Source: Acanthosoma haemorrhoidale (Eukaryota > Arthropoda > Insecta > Hemiptera > Acanthosomatidae). From it: DNA of 64,000 bases. The notes under the pieces were generated by a model that had not been told where the DNA came from, did no database searches, and saw only the letters and a list, made by a program, of their open reading frames with translations. Below are positions 55,330-64,000 of this stretch, one piece after another; position 1 is the first letter of the stretch, and every line of letters starts with the position of its first letter. The stretch covers positions 119,853,768 through 119,917,767 of the forward strand of contig OV884014.1 of NCBI GenBank assembly GCA_930367205.1, written 5' to 3'. A program made the translations under genes and the position numbers.

Positions 55330-57099
55330 TAACATAATAGGGCAGGAATTATTGTACCAGCTATGAAATACGCATTTTTGTAAAATTCTACTTTTTGACG
55401 ATATTTTTCTTGTTTTGGTATGAGGAAATCATAATTGTTCAGGAGCTAACGTACCAGCTATAAAATACTCTTATATGTAAAAATTTAACTTTTCGACGAT
55501 ATTTTCCTTGTTTTGGTATCAGGAGAACATAATGGGGCAGGAGCTAACTTACTATCTATGAAATACGCATTTTCGAAAAATTCGACTTTTTGACGATATT
55601 TTCCTTGATTTCGTATCAGGAGAACATAAAAGAGCAGGAGCTAACGTTCCAGCTATGAAATACCCATTTTTTAAAAATTCGACTTTTTGACGATATTTTC
55701 GTATCAGGAGAACAAAATGGGGAAGGAGCTGACGTACCAGCTATGAAATACGCAATTTTTGTAAAAATTTGAGTTTTCGACGATATTTTCCTTGTTTTGG
55801 TATCAGGAGAACATAATGGGGCAGGAGCTAACGTACTAGCTATGAAATACGCATTTTCGAAAAATTCGACTTTTTGACGATATTTTCTTTGATTTCGTAT
55901 CAGGAGAACATAAAAGAGCAGGAGCTAACGTTCCAGCTATAAAATACCCATTTTTTAAAAATTCAACTTTTTGACGATATTTTCCTTGTTTTCGTATCAG
56001 GAGAACATAATAGGGTTGGAGCTAACGTACCAGCTATGAAATACGCAATTTTTGTAAAAATTTGAGTTTTCGACGATATTTTCCTTGTTTTCGTATCAGG
56101 AGAACATAATGGGGCAGGAGCTGACGTACTAGCTATGAAATACGCATTTTTTAAAAATTCGACTTTTTGACGATATTTTCGTATCAGGAGAACATAATGG
56201 GGAAGGAGCTGACGTACCAGCTATGAAATACGCAATTTTTGTAAAAATTTGAGTTTTCGACGATATTTTCCTTGTTTTGGTATCAGGAGAACATAATGGG
56301 GCAGGAGCTAACGTACTAGCTATGAAATACGCATTTTCGAAAAATTCGACTTTTTGACGATATTTTCTTTGATTTCGTATCAGGAGAACATAAAAGAGCA
56401 GGAGCTAACGTTCCAGCTATAAAATACCCATTTTTTAAAAATTCAACTTTTTGACGATATTTTACTTGTTTTCGTATCAGGAGAACATAATAGGGTTGGA
56501 GCTAACGTACCAGCTATGAAATACGCAATTTTTGTAAAAATTTGAGTTTTCGACGATATTTTCCTTGTTTTCGTATCAGGAGAACATAATGGGGCAGGAG
56601 CTGACGTACTAGCTATGAAATACGCATTTTTTGTAAAAATTTGAGTTTTCGACGATATTTTTCTTGTTTTGGTATCAGGAGAACATAATGGGGCAGGAGC
56701 TAACATACTAGCTATGAAATACGCATTTTCGAAAAATTCGACTTTTTGACGATATTTTCCTTGATTTCGTATCAGGAGAACATAAAAGAGCAGGAGCTAA
56801 CGTTCCAACAATGAAATACCCATTTTTTAAAAATTCGACTTTTTGACGATATTTTCTTTGTTTCGGTATCAGGAGAACATAATGGGACAGGAGCTAACGT
56901 ACTAGCTCTAAATACGCATTTTAGTAAAAATTCAACTTTTTGACGACATTTTTCTTGTTTTGGTATCAGGAGAACATAATGGGGCAGGTGCTAACGTACA
57001 AGCTATGAAATACGCATTTTTGTAAAAATTCAACTTTTTTAAAATGTTTTCTTTGTTTTGGTATCAGGAGTACATAAAGAGGCAAGAGCTAACGTACAA
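55330..57099. repeat. Satellite A block (1,770 bp), second copy
   Basis: About 18 A monomers, the copy of 52104-53873 in the next 3,226-bp unit, with the same rare variants. Confidence 0.95.
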
Positions 57100-58555
57100 G
57101 ATCATACGATCGTATGATCAAAGTTACGAGTGAATATGACATCAAATGATGTCAAATATGATAGTGTGCCGTATCATTTGCACTTATTGTATCACGTGAT
57201 ACAATCGTATGATTGAAGTTACAGTGAATATACTATTAAATAATGTCGATTATGACAGTGTACTGTATCATTGGCACTTATTGTATCACGTGATACGATC
57301 GTATGATTGAAGTCATGAATGAATATAACATCAAATGATGTCGATTATGATAGCGCACCATATCATTAGCACTTATTGTATAATGTGATGTGATCGTATG
57401 ATAAAAGTTACAAGTGAATATAAAATCAAATAATGTCGATTATAATATTATAGCACATCATTGGCACTCATTATATCACGTGATATGATCGTATGATTAA
57501 GGTTACGAGTGAATAAACTATTAAATGATGTCGAATATGATAGTGTACCGCATCATTGGCACTCATTGTTTCACGTGATACGATCGTATGATTAAAGTTA
57601 CAGGTGAATATAACATCAAATGATGTCGATTATGATAGTGTACCGCATCATTGGCACTCATTATATCACTTGATACGATCGTATGATTGAAGTCACGAGT
57701 GAATATATCATCAAATGATGTTGAATATGATTGTATAATGTGTCATTGGCAAACATTGTATCACGTGATACGATCGTATGATTAAAGTTACGAGTGAATA
57801 CAACATCAAATGATGTCGATTATGATAGTGTACCGCATCATTGGCACTCATTATATCACGTGATACGATCGTATGATGAAAGTTACGAGTGAATATAACA
57901 TCAAATGATGTCGAATAGGATTGTATAATGTATCATTAGCACTCATTGTTTCACGTGATACGATCGTATGATTAAAGTTACGATTGGAGATACTAATAAA
58001 TGATGTTGAATATAATAGTGCACCATATCATTAGCACTTATTGTATCATGTGATGCGATCGTATGATTAAAGTTACAAGTGAATATAACATCAAATGATG
58101 TCAATTATAATAGTGTACCGCATCATTGGCACTCATTATATCACGTGTTACTATCGTATGATTGAAGTCACGAGTGAATATTACATCAAATAATGCTAAA
58201 TATGATTGTATAGTGTAGCATTGACACTCATTGTATCACGTGATACGATCGTATGAATAACGTTACGAGTAAATATAACATCAAATGATGTTGAATATGA
58301 TTGTATAATGTATCATTAGCACTCATTATTTCACGTGATACGATCGTATGATTAAAGTTACAGGTGAATATAACATCAAATAATGTCGATTATGATAGTG
58401 TACCGCATCATTGGCACTCATTATATCACGTGATACTATCGTATAATGAAAGTTACGAGTGAATATACTATTAAATGATGTCGATTATGATAGTGTACCG
58501 CATTATTGGCACTAATTGTATCACGTGATACGATCGTATGATCAAAGCTACGAGT
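57100..58555. repeat. Satellite B block 18 (1,456 bp)
   Basis: About 15.3 B monomers, with the same 285-bp deletion as block 17, seen near 58235. The shared deletion shows it came before the 3,226-bp amplification or was spread by it. Confidence 0.95.
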
Positions 58556-61007
58556 TAACATAATAGGGCAGGAATTATTGTACCAGCTATGAAATACGCA
58601 TTTTTGTAAAATTCTACTTTTTGACGATATTTTTCTTGTTTTGGTATGAGGAAATCATAATTGTTCAGGAGCTAACGTACCAGCTATAAAATACTCTTAT
58701 ATGTAAAAATTTAACTTTTCGACGATATTTTCCTTGTTTTGGTATCAGGAGAACATAATGGGGCAGGAGCTAACTTACTATCTATGAAATACGCATTTTC
58801 GAAAAATTCGACTTTTTGACGATATTTTCCTTGATTTCGTATCAGGAGAACATAAAAGAGCAGGAGCTAACGTTCCAGCTATGAAATACCCATTTTTTAA
58901 AAATTCGACTTTTTGACGATATTTTCGTATCAGGAGAACATAATGGGGAAGGAGCTGACGTACCAGCTATGAAATACGCAATTTTTGTAAAAATTTGAGT
59001 TTTCGACGATATTTTCCTTGTTTTGGTATCAGGAGAACATAATGGGGCAGGAGCTAACGTACTAGCTATGAAATACGCATTTTCGAAAAATTCGACTTTT
59101 TGACGATATTTTCTTTGATTTCGTATCAGGAGAACATAAAAGAGCAGGAGCTAACGTTCCAGCTATAAAATACCCATTTTTTAAAAATTCAACTTTTTGA
59201 CGATATTTTCCTTGTTTTCGTATCAGGAGAACATAATAGGGTTGGAGCTAACGTACCAGCTATGAAATACGCAATTTTTGTAAAAATTTGAGTTTTCGAC
59301 GATATTTTCCTTGTTTTCGTATCAGGAGAACATAATGGGGCAGGAGCTGACGTACTAGCTATGAAATACGCATTTTTTAAAAATTCGACTTTTTGACGAT
59401 ATTTTCGTATCAGGAGAACATAATGGGGAAGGAGCTGACGTACCAGCTATGAAATACGCAATTTTTGTAAAAATTTGAGTTTTCGACGATATTTTCCTTG
59501 TTTTGGTATCAGGAGAACATAATGGGGCAGGAGCTAACGTACTAGCTATGAAATACGCATTTTCGAAAAATTCGACTTTTTGACGATATTTTCTTTGATT
59601 TCGTATCAGGAGAACATAAAAGAGCAGGAGCTAACGTTCCAGCTATAAAATACCCATTTTTTAAAAATTCAACTTTTTGACGATATTTTACTTGTTTTCG
59701 TATCAGGAGAACATAATAGGGTTGGAGCTAACGTACCAGCTATGAAATACGCAATTTTTGTAAAAATTTGAGTTTTCGACGATATTTTCCTTGTTTTCGT
59801 ATCAGGAGAACATAATGGGGCAGGAGCTGACGTACTAGCTATGAAATACGCATTTTTTGTAAAAATTTGAGTTTTCGACGATATTTTTCTTGTTTTGGTA
59901 TCAGGAGAACATAATGGGGCAGGAGCTAACATACTAGCTATGAAATACGCATTTTCGAAAAATTCGACTTTTTGACGATATTTTCCTTGATTTCGTATCA
60001 GGAGAACATAAAAGAGCAGGAGCTAACGTTCCAACAATGAAATACCCATTTTTTAAAAATTCGACTTTTTGACGATATTTTCCTTGTTTTCGTATCAGGA
60101 GAACATAATGGGGCAGAAGCTGACGTACTAGCTATGAAATACGCATTTTTTAAAAATTCGACTTTTATACGATATTTTCCTGGTTTTCGTATCAGGAGAA
60201 CATAATAGGGCAGGAGCTAACGTACCAGCTATGAAATACGCAATTTTTGTAAAAATTTGAGTTTTCGACGATATTTTCCTTGTTTTGGTATCAGGAGAAC
60301 ATAATGGGGCAGGAGCTAACGTACTAGCTATGAAATACGCATTTTCGAAAAATTCGACTTTTTGACGATATTTTCTTTGATTTCGTATCAGGAGAACATA
60401 AAAGAGCAGGAGCTAACGTTCCAGCTATGAAATACCCATTTTTTAAAAATTCGACTTTTTGACGATATTTTCCTTGTTTCCGTATCAGGAGAACATGATG
60501 GGGCAGGAGCTGACGTACTAGCTATGAAATACGCATTTTTTAAAAATTCGACTTTTTGACGATATTTTCCTGGTTTTCGTATCAGGAGAACATAATGGGG
60601 CAGGAGCAAACGTACTAGCTATGAAATACGCATTTTTGAAAAATTCAACTTTTTGACGATATTTTTCTCGTTATCGTATCAGGAGAACATAATAGGGCAG
60701 GAGCTAACGTACCAGCTATGAAATACGCATTTTTGTAAAAATTTGACTTTTGGACGATATTTTCTTTGTTTCGGTATCAGGAGAACATAATGGGACAGGA
60801 GCTAACGTACTAGCTCTAAATACGCATTTTAGTAAAAATTCAACTTTTTGACGACATTTTTCTTGTTTTGGTATCAGGAGAACATAATGGGGCAGGTGCT
60901 AACGTACAAGCTATGAAATACGCATTTTTGTAAAAATTCAACTTTTTTAAAATGTTTTCTTTGTTTTGGTATCAGGAGTACATAAAGAGGCAAGAGCTAA
61001 CGTACAA
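58556..61007. repeat. Satellite A block (2,452 bp) with extra 682 bp
   Basis: About 25 A monomers. The first part is the third copy of the 1,770-bp block. At about 60082 the text switches to seven monomers like those of 34976-35946 (cttttatacg at 60162, ggcagaagctgacg near 60113), then rejoins the standard exit. The length gain over the 3,226-bp unit is 682 bp. Confidence 0.95.
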
Positions 61008-62748
61008 GATCATACGATCGTATGATCAAAGTTACGAGTGAATATGACATCAAATGATGTCAAATATGATAGTGTGCCGTATCATTTGCACTTATTGTAT
61101 CACGTGATACAATCGTATGATTGAAGTTACAGTGAATATACTATTAAATAATGTCGATTATGACAGTGTACTGTATCATTGGCACTTATTGTATCACGTG
61201 ATACGATCGTATGATTGAAGTCATGAATGAATATAACATCAAATGATGTCGATTATGATAGCGCACCATATCATTAGCACTTATTGTATAATGTGATGTG
61301 ATCGTATGATAAAAGTTACAAGTGAATATAAAATCAAATAATGTCGATTATAATATTATAGCACATCATTGGCACTCATTATATCACGTGATATGATCGT
61401 ATGATTAAGGTTACGAGTGAATAAACTATTAAATGATGTCGAATATGATAGTGTACCGCATCATTGGCACTCATTGTTTCACGTGATACGATCGTATGAT
61501 TAAAGTTACAGGTGAATATAACATCAAATGATGTCGATTATGATAGTGTACCGCATCATTGGCACTCATTATATCACTTGATACGATCGTATGATTGAAG
61601 TCACGAGTGAATATATCATCAAATGATGTTGAATATGATTGTATAATGTGTCATTGGCAAACATTGTATCACGTGATACGATCGTATGATTAAAGTTACG
61701 AGTGAATACAACATCAAATGATGTCGATTATGATAGTGTACCGCATCATTGGCACTCATTATATCACGTGATACGATCGTTTGATGAAAGTTACGAGTGA
61801 ATATAACATCAAATGATGTCGAATAGGATTGTATAATGTATCATTAGCACTCATTGTTTCACGTGATACGATCGTATGATTAAAGTTACGATTGGAGATA
61901 CTAATAAATGATGTTGAATATAATAGTGCACCATATCATTAGCACTTATTGTATCATGTGATGCGATCGTATGATTAAAGTTACAAGTGAATATAACATC
62001 AAATGATGTCGATTATAATAGTGTACCGCATCATTGGCACTCATTATATCACGTGTTACTATCGTATGATTGAAGTCACGAGTGAATATTACATCAAATA
62101 ATGCTAAATATGATTGTATAGTGTAGCATTGACACTCATTGTATCACGAGATACGATCGTATGATTAAAGTCACGAGTGAATATACTATCAAATGATGTT
62201 GAATATGATTGTATAATGTATCATTAGCACTCATTGTTTGACGTGATACGATCGTATGATTAAAGTTACGAGTGAATATACTATAAAATGATGTCGATTA
62301 TGATAGTGTACCGCATCATTGGCACTCATTATATCACGTGATACTATCGTATGATTGAAGTCACGAGTGAATATAACATCAAATGATGCTAAATATGATT
62401 GTATAGTGTATCATTAGCACTCATTGTTTCACGTGATACGATCGTATGAATAACGTTACGAGTAAATATAACATCAAATGATGTTGAATATGATTGTATA
62501 ATGTATCATTAGCACTCATTATTTCACGTGATACGATCGTATGATTAAAGTTACAGGTGAATATAACATCAAATAATGTCGATTATGATAGTGTACCGCA
62601 TCATTGGCACTCATTATATCACGTGATACTATCGTATAATGAAAGTTACGAGTGAATATACTATTAAATGATGTCGATTATGATAGTGTACCGCATTATT
62701 GGCACTAATTGTATCACGTGATACGATCGTATGATCAAAGCTACGAGT
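61008..62748. repeat. Satellite B block 19 (1,741 bp)
   Basis: About 18.3 B monomers. It again has the three monomers missing from blocks 17 and 18, so it resembles blocks 15 and 16. It shares tataatattatagc near 61350 with blocks 17 and 18, so it is a mosaic of the two types. Confidence 0.95.
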
Positions 62749-64000
62749 TAACATAATAGGGCAGGAATTATTGTACCAGCTATGAAATACGCATTTTTGT
62801 AAAATTCTACTTTTTGACGATATTTTTCTTGTTTTGGTATGAGGAAATCATAATTGTTCAGGAGCTAACGTACTAGCTATAAAATACTCTTATATGTAAA
62901 AATTTAACTTTTCGACGATATTTTCCTTGTTTTGGTATCAGGAGAACATAATGGGGCAGGAGCTAACTTACTATCTATGAAATACGCATTTTCGAAAAAT
63001 TCGACTTTTTGACGATATTTTCCTTGATTTCGTATCAGGAGAACATAAAAGAGCAGGAGCTAACGTTCCAGCTATGAAATACCCATTTTTTAAAAATTCG
63101 ACTTTTTGACGATATTTTCGTATCAGGAGAACATAATGGGGAAGGAGCTGACGTACCAGCTATGAAATACGCAATTTTTGTAAAAATTTGAGTTTTCGAC
63201 GATATTTTCCTTGTTTTGGTATCAGGAGAACATAATGGGGCAGGAGCTAACGTACTAGCTATGAAATACGCATTTTCGAAAAATTCGACTTTTTGACGAT
63301 ATTTTCTTTGATTTCGTATCAGGAGAACATAAAAGAGCAGGAGCTAACGTTCCAGCTATAAAATACCCATTTTTTAAAAATTCGACTTTTTGACGATATT
63401 TTCCTTGTTTTCGTATCAGGAGAACATAATAGGGTTGGAGCTAACGTACCAGCTATGAAATACGCAATTTTTGTAAAAATTTGAGTTTTCGACGATATTT
63501 TCCTTGTTTTCGTATCAGGAGAACATAATGGGGCAGGAGCTGACGTACTAGCTATGAAATACGCATTTTTTAAAAATTCGACTTTTTGACGATATTTTCG
63601 TATCAGGAGAACATAATGGGGAAGGAGCTGACGTACCAGCTATGAAATACGCAATTTTTGTAAAAATTTGAGTTTTCGACGATATTTTCCTTGTTTTGGT
63701 ATCAGGAGAACATAATGGGGCAGGAGCTAACGTACTAGCTATGAAATACGCATTTTCAAAAAATTCGACTTTTTGACGATATTTTCTTTGATTTCGTATC
63801 AGGAGAACATAAAAGAGCAGGAGCTAACGTTCCAGCTATAAAATACCCATTTTTTAAAAATTCAACTTTTTGACGATATTTTACTTGTTTTCGTATCAGG
63901 AGAACATAATAGGGTTGGAGCTAACGTACCAGCTATGAAATACGCAATTTTTGTAAAAATTTGAGTTTTCGACGATATTTTCCTTGTTTTCGTATCAGGA
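62749..64000. repeat. Satellite A block (partial, window edge)
   Basis: About 13 A monomers, running off the window. The text follows the block at 58556 onward and includes the atattttacttg marker near 63880. One monomer has cattttcaaaaaattcg near 63753 in place of cattttcgaaaaattcg. Confidence 0.95.

Larger units (their letters stand above)
51784..60081. repeat. 3,226-bp higher-order repeat (about 2.6 copies)
   Basis: Copies begin at about 51784, 55010 and 58236. Markers at exact 3,226-bp spacing are the junction palindrome (53874, 57100), ggagaacaaa (52481, 55707) and the B exits (52103, 55329, 58555). The copies look almost identical. Noted differences are aacataatgg in copy 3 against aacaaaatgg in copies 1 and 2, and gatcgtatgatg near 57870 against gatcgtttgatg near 54645. 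The third copy stops matching at about 60081. Confidence 0.93.

Noticed and set aside
1..64000. Telomeric repeats, transposon ends, tRNA or rRNA genes
   Set aside because: I saw no telomere-type short repeats, no terminal inverted repeats with target duplications, no cloverleaf-like or rRNA-like text, and no non-satellite sequence anywhere in the window.

Overview
The whole 64-kb window is satellite DNA. I find no protein-coding gene, RNA gene, transposon or CRISPR array in it. The size of the array, its layered tandem structure and the absence of genes point to heterochromatin of a eukaryote, such as a centromere, pericentromere, subtelomere or repeat-rich sex or B chromosome. The species cannot be told from the sequence. 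Exemplar monomers are about 36-37% G+C by my hand count.

Two unrelated-looking tandem families alternate, always in the same orientation. Satellite A has a monomer of about 97 bp, with 99-bp and 90-bp variants. Satellite B has a very regular 95-bp monomer, with one 94-bp variant. There are 19 B blocks totalling about 38.9 kb (about 409 monomers), and A blocks fill the other ~25.1 kb (about 260 monomers). Nearly every A-to-B switch uses one sequence junction and nearly every B-to-A switch uses another. An A+B composite therefore probably arose once and was then amplified as a higher-order repeat.

Layout. Positions 1-23.7 kb hold long B blocks (mostly 2.5-3.3 kb) with short A blocks of about 0.7-1.1 kb, and the block lengths vary. 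Positions 23.0-28.9 kb are a 2,945-bp tandem duplication. Positions 28.9-31.7 kb are a near copy of 5.0-7.9 kb, including the same illegitimate A/B junction. Positions 31.7-43 kb are a 5,285-bp tandem duplication. Positions 45.9-50.4 kb are the longest pure A block and contain a 1,541-bp tandem duplication. Positions 51.8-60.1 kb are about 2.6 copies of a 3,226-bp unit. From 32.7 kb rightward, B blocks are almost fixed at 1,740-1,741 bp (1,456 bp in two copies).

The most striking local feature is in satellite B. Each typical monomer carries two overlapping 12-bp perfect palindromes, tatcacgtgata and atacgatcgtat, whose centres are 9 bp apart. It also carries a third, short dyad (acatca-aa-tgatgt). 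CpG is over-represented in both monomers. Any function, such as protein binding, nucleosome phasing or a centromeric role, is inference. All short open frames are by-products of the tandem repeats.
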